Positions 1 through 6,793 are shown, numbered from the stretch's first letter. The stretch: DNA of 10,344 nt from DATGEP01 sp035310125 (GCA_035310125.1 DATGEP010000255.1:1-10344); one strand, 5' to 3'. The notes: generated by a model not told the origin, from the sequence alone. Made by a program: numbers and translations.

Positions 1-26
1 TCGCGTGGGCAGTGGAGGAGTGTAGT

Positions 27-233
27 ATGAGCAGAATAGTGGACGTCGTCATCTACCGCGAAGATGACCAGTGGGTGGCTCAGGCGCTGAATGTAGACGT
101 ATCAAGCTTTGGCGAGTCGCCTGAGGCCGCACGGGCGGCCATACAGGAAGCATTGGAACTGTATTTCGAGGATCAGCCGGACCTCGAAGTGCCTGAAGTA
201 GCGGAAGGGCGCATCGAGCACCTGCATGTCTAA
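27..233 (+). CDS. hicB: HicB-family antitoxin
   Basis: Short protein (68 aa) with the HicB partial RNase H-like fold pattern: an N-terminal beta hairpin (VDVVIYREDDQWVAQAL), then a serine/glycine turn and an amphipathic helix (SPEAARAAIQEALELYFED). No ribbon-helix-helix or HTH domain follows, so this is the short HicB form. In the family, HicB binds and neutralises the HicA mRNA interferase and often represses its own operon. I chose ATG 27 because GGAGGAG (14-20) lies 6 nt upstream; an in-frame GTG at 12 is possible but would overlap that ribosome-binding site. The last 8 bp overlap the start of hicA, which implies translational coupling. The promoter lies left of the window, so autoregulation cannot be judged. 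Confidence 0.8.
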   Translation: MSRIVDVVIYREDDQWVAQALNVDVSSFGESPEAARAAIQEALELYFEDQPDLEVPEVAEGRIEHLHV

Positions 234-453
234 ACGCTACTCTAGTCGCGAGATTCTAAAGGCGCTTCGCCGAGCGGGATTCCACGACGTGAGCCAGCAA
301 GGAAGTCATCTCAAGCTCCGCGCAACACGTGGCAACCGGACCTGGACAGTCATCGTCAAGCACCCAGCCGCCGAGGTGCCCGCCGGAACATTCAAATCCA
401 TACTCCGTCAGGCGGGCCTCACACTCGACGAATTTGAGCATCTTCTGGCGTAG
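226..453 (+). CDS. hicA: HicA-family mRNA interferase toxin
   Basis: 75-aa protein of the HicA/YcfA type, a small dsRBD-like fold. It begins with a helix typical of the family (SSREILKALRRAGF), then the hallmark GSHLKLR strand whose His28 is the expected catalytic residue, then a second strand (TVIVKHPAAEVPAGT) and a C-terminal helix (FKSILRQAGLTLDEFEHLL). HicA toxins cleave mRNA and tmRNA without needing the ribosome. The length is usual for an intact toxin and the histidine is present, so it is probably active. The start ATG lies inside the end of hicB (overlap ATGTCTAA). The order is antitoxin first and toxin second, the reverse of the E. coli hicAB order but common elsewhere. Confidence 0.88.
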   Translation: MSKRYSSREILKALRRAGFHDVSQQGSHLKLRATRGNRTWTVIVKHPAAEVPAGTFKSILRQAGLTLDEFEHLLA

Positions 454-465
454 GCCGCCGGCGGC
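454..465. repeat. 12-bp perfect palindrome after hicA
   Basis: GCCGCCGGCGGC directly follows the hicA stop codon. It could form only a short hairpin (4 bp with a 4-nt loop) and no T-run follows, so it is a poor intrinsic terminator. It may simply reflect GC-rich composition. Confidence 0.3.
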
Positions 466-508
466 TGTCGTAGCTGGCGTACATCATACAGCGGCACCCT
501 CTCCCGCA

Positions 509-517
509 TGGTATACT
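509..517 (+). promoter_or_regulatory. Candidate extended -10 promoter for ffh
   Basis: TGGTATACT fits an extended -10 element (TGnTATAAT with one mismatch in the hexamer). No convincing -35 box is seen about 17 bp upstream. Initiation here would give a leader of roughly 280 nt before ffh, carrying the GC hairpin, the palindrome and three repeat copies. A very similar GTATACT occurs upstream of the L,D-transpeptidase gene. Confidence 0.35.
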
Positions 518-528
518 GTGCTGGCAGT

Positions 529-559
529 GGCGCCGCACCCGCTCGCGCCGGGCGGCGCC
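529..559 (+). repeat. GC-rich inverted repeat in the ffh leader
   Basis: GGCGCCGC (529-536) is exactly complementary to GCGGCGCC (552-559) across a 15-nt loop, giving an 8-bp all-GC stem. It lies just after the candidate -10 element, so it would sit at the very 5' end of the ffh transcript. No T-run follows, which argues against intrinsic termination. Confidence 0.45.
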
Positions 560-597
560 CATCGTTCACTCTGGCGGAAGGTGAGAGTCACCCGCAG

Positions 598-612
598 TAT
601 GCAAATTGCATA
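598..612. promoter_or_regulatory. 15-bp odd palindrome, possible operator
   Basis: TATGCAAATTGCATA is a perfect palindrome around the central A605. Its right half runs into the first copy of the short repeat. The symmetry and AT-richness in a GC-rich gap resemble a dimeric regulator site, but no regulator is identified. Confidence 0.35.
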
Positions 613-754
613 TTCCGGCAGAATCGGCAACCGGAATGCGCGTGAATTGCATATTCCGGCAGAATCGGCAACCGCCCCTGCCGCTGTAGGGGCATCCGGC
701 GGACGCCCACCGGTGCGCGGAAACGAATCTCGAATCGCGGCAGAATCGGCAACC
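604..754 (+). repeat. Short interspersed repeat, cluster 1 (3 copies)
   Basis: Three copies in the ffh leader, read on the plus strand as ATTCCGGCAGAATCGGCAA. Copy 1 is at 612-632 and copy 2 at 653-673. They are identical over 30 bp when the flanking AATTGCAT is included (604-633 and 645-674). Copy 3 (739-754) keeps GGCAGAATCGGCAACC but diverges on its left, with CGCGG in place of TTCCGG. Copies 1 and 2 start 41 bp apart and copy 3 is further away, so spacing is not CRISPR-like. The rest of the 454-806 gap holds no convincing gene on either strand. Confidence 0.9.
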
Positions 755-784
755 GGCGTCGGCCCTCGATACCTACTGATCTCT

Positions 785-797
785 CCTCCATAGGAGG
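785..797 (+). promoter_or_regulatory. ffh ribosome-binding site inside a small palindrome
   Basis: GGAGG (793-797) lies 9 nt before ATG 807 and sets the ffh start. It is preceded by its exact complement, CCTCC (785-789), with ATA between. A 5-bp stem with a 3-nt loop could hide the Shine-Dalgarno sequence. The stem is short, so any control would be modest. Confidence 0.5.
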
Positions 798-806
798 CAC
801 ACATAC

Positions 807-2201
807 ATGTTTGAATCGCTCTCTCAGCGGCTCGATAGCGTCTTCGACCGCCTGCGCGGCAAGGGCAAAGTGACCGAGAAAGACGTCACCGACGCCATGC
901 GCGAGGTGCGCCAGGCGCTCCTGGAAGCCGACGTCAACTTCAAGCTCGTCAAGCAATTCGTCGGCAGAGTGCAGGAGCGCGCGCTCGGCCAGGAAGTCTT
1001 GCAGAGCCTCACCCCCGCACAGCATGTCATTGGCATCGTCCACGACGAGCTGGTGGAGATGCTCGGCGGCGCGGACACCAGCACATCGAAGATGGAGTTT
1101 GCCGGCTCGCCGCCAACCATCTGGATGCTGGTTGGCCTGCAAGGCTCCGGAAAAACCACACACGCCGCCAAGCTCGCCGCCTACTACCGTAAGCAGGGGC
1201 AGAAGGTCGGCATGGTCGCCGCCGACATGCAGCGCCCCGCCGCCGTGCAGCAGCTTCAGCAGCTTGGCCGCCAGCTCGACATTGCAGTCTACGCCGAGCC
1301 GCCCGGCAACAAGCCCGTGGACATTTGCTCCCGCGCCGTCAAGTGGGCACGCGAGCAGGCGCTCACGGTCCTCATCCTCGACACCGCCGGCCGCCTGCAT
1401 ATTGACGAAGAGCTCATGCACGAGGTCGCCACCATCCGCCAGCGCACGGCCCCCCAGGAAGTGCTGCTGGTGGTGGACGCCATGACCGGCCAGGACGCGG
1501 TGCGCGTGGCCGACGAGTTCAACAAAACCGTCGGGCTGACCGGCCTCATTCTCACCAAGATGGATGGCGACGCCCGCGGCGGCGCGGCGCTCTCCGTCCG
1601 GCAGGTGACGGGCGTGCCCATCAAGTTCATGGGTACCGGCGAAAAGACCGATGCCCTGGAGCCGTTCTACGCCGACCGCCTCGCCACCCGCATCCTGGGC
1701 ATGGGCGATGTGATGTCGCTCATCGAGCGCGCCCGCGAACAAATTGACGAGAAGCAGGCTATCCAGCTTCAGAAGAAGATGGCCACCGCCTCGTTTGATC
1801 TCGAAGATTTCTTGCAGCAGATGCGCCAGGTGCGCAAGATGGGATCAATCGGCCAGCTCTTAGAGATGATCCCCGGCATGAGCAAGGCGATGCGCTCGCA
1901 GGAGATGCAGGAGGCGCTGCAAGGCGATCAGCTCAAGGTCGCGGAAGCGATCATCCTCTCGATGACGGCGCAAGAGCGGCACAATCCTGACATTATCAAG
2001 GCGAGCCGCAAGCGGCGCATCGCCCGTGGCAGCGGCACCACTCCGGAGGATGTCAACCAGCTTCTGGCCTCGTTCCGCCAGTCGCAGCAGATGATGAAGC
2101 AGATGATGACGCTGCAAAAGGGCGGCATGGGCAAGCGCATGCGCGGCATGGGCGGGATGGGCAACATGCTCGGCGGCGGCATGCCTCCATTTGGGATGTA
2201 G
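807..2201 (+). CDS. ffh: Signal recognition particle protein Ffh (SRP54)
   Basis: GTPase of the signal recognition particle; with 4.5S/6S RNA it binds signal sequences emerging from the ribosome and docks with FtsY at the membrane. All domains are present in 464 aa. The N domain spans about 1-90, with the ALLEADVNFKLVK motif. The G domain has P-loop GLQGSGKT (110-117), AADMQRPAA (138-146), DTAGR (192-196), TKMDGDARGG (250-259) and the GTGEK closing loop (276-280). The M domain starts near 325, with the RNA-binding helix-turn-helix signature RKRRIARGSG (401-410) and a methionine-rich tail from about 429. Length is normal. The start is set by GGAGG 9 nt upstream. MQ in the AADMQRPAA loop differs from the more usual DTYRPAA but keeps the Asp and Arg. 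Confidence 0.99.
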   Translation: MFESLSQRLDSVFDRLRGKGKVTEKDVTDAMREVRQALLEADVNFKLVKQFVGRVQERALGQEVLQSLTPAQHVIGIVHDELVEMLGGADTSTSKMEFAGSPPTIWMLVGLQGSGKTTHAAKLAAYYRKQGQKVGMVAADMQRPAAVQQLQQLGRQLDIAVYAEPPGNKPVDICSRAVKWAREQALTVLILDTAGRLHIDEELMHEVATIRQRTAPQEVLLVVDAMTGQDAVRVADEFNKTVGLTGLILTKMDGDARGGAALSVRQVTGVPIKFMGTGEKTDALEPFYADRLATRILGMGDVMSLIERAREQIDEKQAIQLQKKMATASFDLEDFLQQMRQVRKMGSIGQLLEMIPGMSKAMRSQEMQEALQGDQLKVAEAIILSMTAQERHNPDIIKASRKRRIARGSGTTPEDVNQLLASFRQSQQMMKQMMTLQKGGMGKRMRGMGGMGNMLGGGMPPFGM

Positions 2202-2247
2202 CGCCCGCGGCTTTTCCCTCTGCTGTTACCCTACGCGCAAGCGAACG

Positions 2248-2263
2248 TGTATACTTTTAAGAT
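2248..2263 (+). promoter_or_regulatory. Candidate promoter for the L,D-transpeptidase gene
   Basis: The 2202-2359 gap contains an AT-rich patch, TGTATACTTTTAAGAT, unlike its GC-rich surroundings. TATACT at 2250-2255 is a plausible -10 hexamer; the -35 region is weak. Transcription from here would give a leader of about 100 nt. No terminator with a T-run is seen after ffh, so read-through from ffh is also possible. Confidence 0.3.
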
Positions 2264-2359
2264 ACATAGCTTCATCTGAGAAAGCGTCACGTTGCCTGGT
2301 GCGATGGGCGCCTCTCTCGCGAAGGTTGGATGTGGCGTGAAGTGGAGGGGCAGCCGGTA

Positions 2360-4018
2360 ATGGCGCAGGGGCTTAGAGTGACGAGCGGGCGCGGCGCCAG
2401 ACGGCGTTTCCCGCTATTGATGACTGTGGCAACGGCGTTTCTGGCCGTCACGATGGTGTTCAGCGCATGCGCTCCCGACGCGCACCAGACCGCCGCCACC
2501 TCTGCCAAAACCAAGCTGGACAGTGAGCTGCATCACGCCAAAGCTGACCTCGGCATTCCCGACTATATGCTCAAGCCGATTGAGACACAGGAGCAGAGCA
2601 TCGCCAGCGGCGCCAACGGCTTCAACTACAACTGGCAGAACGCGGAGCAGAACTACGCGCTGCTGTACAGCCAGCTTACGGGCATCGAGCAGACGGCTAG
2701 CGACACGCTGAAGGCCCAGGTCGAAAAAGACATCAACGCCTTCACGACGGCGCTGAACCAGCGCCGCGCACAGAGCTTCAGCGAGATCGGCGCGTACCAG
2801 ACGCGGCTGGATCAGGCTATCGAAGCCTTCCAAACGGCCAAGACCCCCGGCGACTACGCGCATCTGGATGACTTCGTGACGGCGCAGACGGCGGCGCTCC
2901 AGGCGATGTGGCCAGCCTACCTATCGCTGCAAGACTTCAAGGCGACGCTGCGTACGATGCGCTCCGCCGGACTCGGCTCCAGTATGGGTGAGGTCGAGTA
3001 TACGCAGGATGTCGCCGCTTTCGCCAACGCCTCCTCGGCGGATCGTTATACGAAGCTGGTCGGCGTCATCAATGGCCAGATCATGCAGCTGATGGCCGAC
3101 GAGACGGAAGCGATGCCCTACATCGGCTCCTCAATGCTCGACGCCTTCCAGGCCCGCATTGACCTGCTCAAGCAATATGGCGAGGACTACAAGTCCTTCC
3201 AGCAGCAGCACGACCAGGACGCGCAAGAGCTGACCGCCGCGCAGTCGCTGGCCGACTATCTGACGCTGGCGCAGGTCATCAATAAGCAAACGACGGCGAT
3301 GCAGCTTCCGCTGGTGCGCGGCAAGACTCGCTACGACGTGCGAGTGCTTCAGGGTCTCATCAACACGGCGCAGGCCGCGAACCCGCTGAATGCCTATGAG
3401 TACGCCAGCGCCGACGAAGGTATCGGTATCGTCCAGCAGGAGTTCCAGCAGGCGGCTAGCCAGAGCGACTTTGAGCAGGCGGATGCCGATACGACCGTGC
3501 TGATTACCAACCTGCGGGCGCTGATGGATAACCTCCATGATACGACGCCATCGTGGGAGGCGCACCAGACGGACCTCCAGCTGATGCAGGTCTATGGCAT
3601 CATGAGCGGGCGGGTGGTCATGGTTTCGCTCCGTGAGCAAACGGCGCGGTTCTATGAGAACGGCAAGCTGGTGTACTGGTCATACGTGACGACGGGCCGG
3701 CCGGAAAAGCCCTCGCCGCCGGGGCTGCACTACGCGATGGAAAAGCTGTACCATACCGAGTTCAAGTCCGGCGATCCAGTTGGCTCGGCGCTCTGGTATG
3801 CGCCGACACCCATCAACTACGCGATTCTCTATGCCAACTACGGCTTCTTTCTGCATGACGCCTGGTGGCGATACAAGTTTGGCCCTGGCTCCAATCTGCC
3901 GCACTGGGACCCGCTGGCGTTCGACGGCGGCTCGCACGGCTGCGTCAACTTCCCCGAAGACAACATGGCCTGGACGTACAACTGGGTGCCGATTGGCGCA
4001 CCGATTGTGGTGTATTAG
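2360..4018 (+). CDS. Lipoprotein with C-terminal L,D-transpeptidase (YkuD) domain
   Basis: A 552-aa exported protein. The N-terminus has an Arg-rich region, a hydrophobic stretch (FPLLMTVATAFLAVTMVF) and a lipobox FSAC with the lipidation Cys at 37. Residues about 38-415 are Gln/Ala/Asp-rich and look almost wholly helical; I recognise no domain there. The catalytic YkuD domain fills about 416-552: strand GRVVMVSLREQTARFYENGK, an upstream histidine in FFLHDAWWR, and the SHGCVNFP motif with nucleophile Cys528. Such enzymes make 3-3 peptidoglycan cross-links or attach proteins to the wall. The start at ATG 2360 is preferred because GGAGG (2344-2348) lies 11 nt upstream and the signal peptide then has a normal length; an in-frame ATG at 2330 lacks a good site. 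The transpeptidase call is firm; the substrate and the role of the helical region are unknown. Confidence 0.9.
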   Translation: MAQGLRVTSGRGARRRFPLLMTVATAFLAVTMVFSACAPDAHQTAATSAKTKLDSELHHAKADLGIPDYMLKPIETQEQSIASGANGFNYNWQNAEQNYALLYSQLTGIEQTASDTLKAQVEKDINAFTTALNQRRAQSFSEIGAYQTRLDQAIEAFQTAKTPGDYAHLDDFVTAQTAALQAMWPAYLSLQDFKATLRTMRSAGLGSSMGEVEYTQDVAAFANASSADRYTKLVGVINGQIMQLMADETEAMPYIGSSMLDAFQARIDLLKQYGEDYKSFQQQHDQDAQELTAAQSLADYLTLAQVINKQTTAMQLPLVRGKTRYDVRVLQGLINTAQAANPLNAYEYASADEGIGIVQQEFQQAASQSDFEQADADTTVLITNLRALMDNLHDTTPSWEAHQTDLQLMQVYGIMSGRVVMVSLREQTARFYENGKLVYWSYVTTGRPEKPSPPGLHYAMEKLYHTEFKSGDPVGSALWYAPTPINYAILYANYGFFLHDAWWRYKFGPGSNLPHWDPLAFDGGSHGCVNFPEDNMAWTYNWVPIGAPIVVY

Positions 4019-4078
4019 TGGTGATCCCGGCGTGGAGCTGATATCTCTCCTTTCTTGAGCAGCCCCTCGGAAACGGCA

Positions 4079-4672
4079 TTACGAAGTACGGCGGTCGCGG
4101 AACTCGACATCCTCAAAGAGGCGGCTGAGGGTGGTGGTTTGCTGGCCCTGATACTTTGAGGTAGCCTTGCTGCCGTAGCGCTGGCTGACGGGGGAGCTCA
4201 TCTCCTCGAAGGCGATCTGGCAGATGCGCATACCGGGATAGAGAGCGACGGCGATGCGGCCGAGGTTGCTGATCTCCAGAGTGATAGCGCCATCGAAGCC
4301 GGGGTCTATGTAGCCAGCGGTACTGTGGATGACGATGCCGAGCCGGCCAATGCTGCTACGGCCTTCCAGCCGGGCGACGAGGTCGTCGGGGACGGTGATG
4401 CGCTCCAATGTGGTGGCGAGGACGAACTCGCTGGGGTGGACGATGAAGCGCTCATCCTGCTGCAAGTGAACGAGGGATGTGACCTGCTGGAAGGTAGCGG
4501 GGTCCGCGGGGTCTATGAGGGCCTGGCGGGTGAAGTTGAAGGTCTGGAAGTCGTAGCCCAGGCGGAGGTCTATGGAGGCGGGCTGGATCTGCGTCTCCGG
4601 GTCGGGCGCGGGGTCTATGCGGATGTCGCCGCGTGCGAGGCGCAGCGTGAGGTCGCGGTCGGAGAGGATCAT
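4079..4672 (-). CDS. dcd: dCTP deaminase, possibly the dUMP-forming bifunctional type
   Basis: 197-aa trimeric dUTPase-fold enzyme that deaminates dCTP in the pathway to dTTP. Visible motifs are the QPASIDLRLG strand (30-39), RSSIGRLG (105-112), HSTAGYIDPGFDG (116-128), TLEISN with catalytic Glu133, and the nucleotide-closing tail SKYQGQQ (172-178). The STAG-IDPGF context resembles the mycobacterial bifunctional dCTP deaminase/dUTPase more than E. coli Dcd (VTAHRIDPG), so direct formation of dUMP is plausible; this is inference from recalled family sequences. I chose ATG 4672 because MILSDRDL is the conserved N-terminus. The frame stays open to ATG 4756, but that extension is encoded by the hairpin repeat and is not protein-like. 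It lies downstream of hutH on the same strand, 88 bp away, and converges with the L,D-transpeptidase gene. Confidence 0.95.
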   Translation of the reverse strand: MILSDRDLTLRLARGDIRIDPAPDPETQIQPASIDLRLGYDFQTFNFTRQALIDPADPATFQQVTSLVHLQQDERFIVHPSEFVLATTLERITVPDDLVARLEGRSSIGRLGIVIHSTAGYIDPGFDGAITLEISNLGRIAVALYPGMRICQIAFEEMSSPVSQRYGSKATSKYQGQQTTTLSRLFEDVEFRDRRTS

Positions 4673-4676
4673 AGTG

Positions 4677-4717
4677 ACCTCACCCCCAACCCCTCTCCGA
4701 GAGGGAGAGGGGAGCAA
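4677..4717. repeat. Hairpin-forming dispersed repeat, copy 1
   Basis: Begins ACCTCACCCCCAACCCCTCT on the plus strand. CCCCTCTCC (4690-4698) pairs perfectly with GGAGAGGGG (4704-4712) around a 5-nt loop. It fills much of the hutH-dcd gap, ending 5 bp before the dcd start codon. Elements of this general look (CTCACCCCCAACCCCTCTCC with an inverted continuation) are widespread in several bacterial phyla. Here it may act as a transcript hairpin between the two genes and would lie right over the dcd ribosome-binding region. Confidence 0.8.
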
Positions 4718-4760
4718 GGAAAGAGGCCGGCTGGGCGCCGGCGGAATACACGACACGGTA

Positions 4761-6407
4761 TCAGTGACTGGTATTCGGCACGGCGTCTTCGGGGGCGAGC
4801 GGCTCCAGGAGACCGGCGCGGACGGCGGCGGCGAGCGCTTCGATGTCGGGCGCGGGCGGGCGGTCGGCGATCAGCGGGGCAACGAGCGTGCGCACGAGGT
4901 CATAGGCGCGGGCGACTCCGTGACCGGGGCGCAAGGGCTTGCGGAATTCGAGGCCCTGGGCAGCGCACATCAATTCGATGGCGACGACGCGGTAGCCGAG
5001 GTCGAGGATCTGGCGCAGCTTGAAGGCGGCGGTCGGCCCCATGCTCACGAAATCTTCCATGCCGGCGGAAGTGGGGATGGAATCTATGCTGGCGGGATGG
5101 GCGAGCACCTTGATCTCATTGACGAGGGTGGCGGCGACGTACTGGGAGATCATGTAGCCGGAGTTGAGGCCGGGCTGGGGTGTGAGGAAGGGCTGGAGTT
5201 TGTTGGGGCCGGTGTCCCAGTCGTGGGGACTGACGAGGCTGTAGGTGCGGCGCTCGGAGAATCCGGCGACCTGGGCGATGGCGATGGCGAGGAAGTCGAG
5301 CGCGAGGGCGAGGGGCTGGCCGTGGAAGTTGCCGCCGGAGAGGACGTCGCCGTCGTCGGGGAAGATGAGCGGGTTGTCGGTGACCGCGCCGAGCTCGGCA
5401 TCGAAGACGGTGCGACAGTAGGTGAGGGCATCGCGCGCGGCGCCGAGCACCTGGGGGGCGCAGCGGAGGGTGTAGGGGTCCTGCACGCGGTTGCAATCGG
5501 CGTGGCTGGGGTTGATCTCGCTGCCGTCGAGCAGCGCGCGGAGCCGGGCGGCGGTGACGGGCTGGCCAGCCTGGGGCCGCAGGGCATGGATGCGCGGGTC
5601 GAGCGGCTTGTAGCTGCCCAGTAACGCCTCGGTGGACATCGCAACGGCGACTTCGGCGGCGCGGAGCAGGCGCCAGGCGTCGGCAAGGGCAAGGACGCTA
5701 CAGGCTTCCATCGCATGGGTGCCGTTGATGAGGGCGAGACCTTCTTTGGAGCCGAGCGTGACCGGATCGAGGCCGGCGCGGCGGAGGGCTTCGCCACCGG
5801 GGAGGCGCTTGCCGTCGTATTCGGCCTCACCTTCGCCGATGAGGACGAGGCTGAGGTGCGCGAGGGGGGCGAGATCGCCGCTGGCGCCGACGGAGCCGCG
5901 CATGGGGACGATGGGGGTGACGCCGCGATTGAGCAGGCCGAGGAGCAGATCCAGGACGACTGGGCGAACGCCGGAATGACCACGGGCGAGGCTGTTGGCA
6001 AGCAGAAGGATGATGGCGCGGGCGGTGGAGATGTCGAACGGTTCGCCGACGCCGCTGGAGTGGCTGCGAATGAGGTTGCGCTGGAGGTCGGCAAATTGGT
6101 CGGTGGGGATCTTGACGCTGCTCAGGTGGCCGAAGCCGGTGGTGACGCCGTAGACGGTGCGCTCTTCGGCGCCGATGCGCTCGACGAAGGCGCGGGCAGC
6201 GCGGACGCGGTCCAGGGCATCGGGGGCGATGGCGACCGGCGCGCCGTCGCAGGCGACGGCGATGACGTCAGCCAGTGAGATGCGGTCGTGGCCGGTGCGG
6301 CCAATGGTGACTGGCTGGCGAGGGTGGGAGTGGTGGGAGTGGTGGGAATGGGCGTGGTCCGCCTCGGTGGTGGGTGGGTTGTCGTGGCTATCGCTGTGTG
6401 CTGGCAT
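4761..6407 (-). CDS. hutH: Histidine ammonia-lyase
   Basis: Converts L-histidine to trans-urocanate and ammonia. The 548-aa protein has every hallmark of the MIO-dependent aromatic lyases: YGVTTGFG with catalytic Tyr86, Ala175-Ser176-Gly177 in GSVGASGDLAPLAHL (the self-cyclising MIO prosthetic group), QDPYTLRC, SGGNFHGQP and the HPASIDSIPTSAGMEDFVSMG stretch. The His in LIRSHSSGVGEP favours histidine over phenylalanine as substrate. It is about 35 residues longer than usual owing to an N-terminal region with 9 histidines in 28 residues. The start is supported by GGAGGGG (6413-6419), 5 nt upstream, and no later in-frame start precedes conserved sequence. No hutU, hutI, hutG or regulator gene is adjacent; the downstream neighbour is dcd. 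A tyrosine lyase or aminomutase is a less likely alternative. Confidence 0.94.
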   Translation of the reverse strand: MPAHSDSHDNPPTTEADHAHSHHSHHSHPRQPVTIGRTGHDRISLADVIAVACDGAPVAIAPDALDRVRAARAFVERIGAEERTVYGVTTGFGHLSSVKIPTDQFADLQRNLIRSHSSGVGEPFDISTARAIILLLANSLARGHSGVRPVVLDLLLGLLNRGVTPIVPMRGSVGASGDLAPLAHLSLVLIGEGEAEYDGKRLPGGEALRRAGLDPVTLGSKEGLALINGTHAMEACSVLALADAWRLLRAAEVAVAMSTEALLGSYKPLDPRIHALRPQAGQPVTAARLRALLDGSEINPSHADCNRVQDPYTLRCAPQVLGAARDALTYCRTVFDAELGAVTDNPLIFPDDGDVLSGGNFHGQPLALALDFLAIAIAQVAGFSERRTYSLVSPHDWDTGPNKLQPFLTPQPGLNSGYMISQYVAATLVNEIKVLAHPASIDSIPTSAGMEDFVSMGPTAAFKLRQILDLGYRVVAIELMCAAQGLEFRKPLRPGHGVARAYDLVRTLVAPLIADRPPAPDIEALAAAVRAGLLEPLAPEDAVPNTSH

Positions 6408-6505
6408 CAGGGCCCCTCCGCCGCGCCGCGGTGCGCGGGCTGTGGAATGTAGTGTGGGTGGTTATGGGTCGTGGGTTAGCGGCGGCGGATTAGCGCGCCC
6501 TTCGC

Positions 6506-6514
6506 ATTTTAGCA
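6506..6514 (-). promoter_or_regulatory. Candidate extended -10 promoter for hutH
   Basis: On the minus strand this reads TGCTAAAAT, a good extended -10 (TGnTATAAT with one mismatch), in an otherwise GC-rich gap. No clear -35 box; TTAAAC at 6537-6532 is 20 bp away, too far to be ideal. It would give a leader of about 90 nt before the hutH start. Confidence 0.4.
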
Positions 6515-6533
6515 CGGCGGGGGAGATGAGAGT

Positions 6534-6793
6534 TTAACGCGGAGGGTGCAGAGGATAACGGGGGACGTGGCGTGGGATACGGTGGGCTATTGGGCGGTGA
6601 AGGCCATATCCAGCTGAAAATATTTTCGCAGTAGCCGCAGGGTTGGAAGTCGAAGATGTATTCATGAGCAGACTTACCTGTGCCTGTGCCTCTGATCTCG
6701 CCCTCATCGGAGAGCGTGGGAGCGGAAGTTGCCGATGTTGCCGCGATTCGTGTGTTGTAGTTGGCGCGGTTGCCGATCCTGTCCCGCTTAGGG
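6534..6793. other. Gap between hutH and the lysin gene, without a clear gene
   Basis: No frame here has both a start with a ribosome-binding site and protein-like composition. A minus-strand frame running from ATG 6872 is open but crosses the palindrome and the decayed repeats, so I do not call it. In a different minus frame, 6664-6605 encodes the protein-like stretch EYIFDFQPCGYCENIF followed by SWIWP, with no start codon; it may be a gene relic. Two decayed copies of the short repeat lie at 6729-6786. Confidence 0.5.
6729..6786 (-). repeat. Short interspersed repeat, decayed cluster (2 copies)
   Basis: TTGCCGATGTTGCCGCGATT (6729-6748) differs at two adjacent bases from the same stretch of copy 3 in the ffh leader (reverse complement TTGCCGATTCTGCCGCGATT). 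GGTTGCCGATCCTGTCCCG (6768-6786) matches the consensus with one substitution and an extra base or so. Orientation is the same as in the 8134-8537 cluster. Both copies lack an intact core, so they appear to be old members of the family. Confidence 0.6.

Noticed and set aside
588..1742. 384-aa minus-strand protein opposite ffh
   Set aside because: It is the antisense shadow of ffh in a GC-rich genome and its C-terminal end is repeat translation.
2202..2249. Intrinsic terminator after ffh
   Set aside because: The GC-rich GCGCCCGCGGC followed by TTTT does not form a convincing stem of useful length.
4572..5624. 350-aa plus-strand protein opposite hutH
   Set aside because: Antisense shadow of hutH and dcd; hutH has all family motifs on the minus strand.
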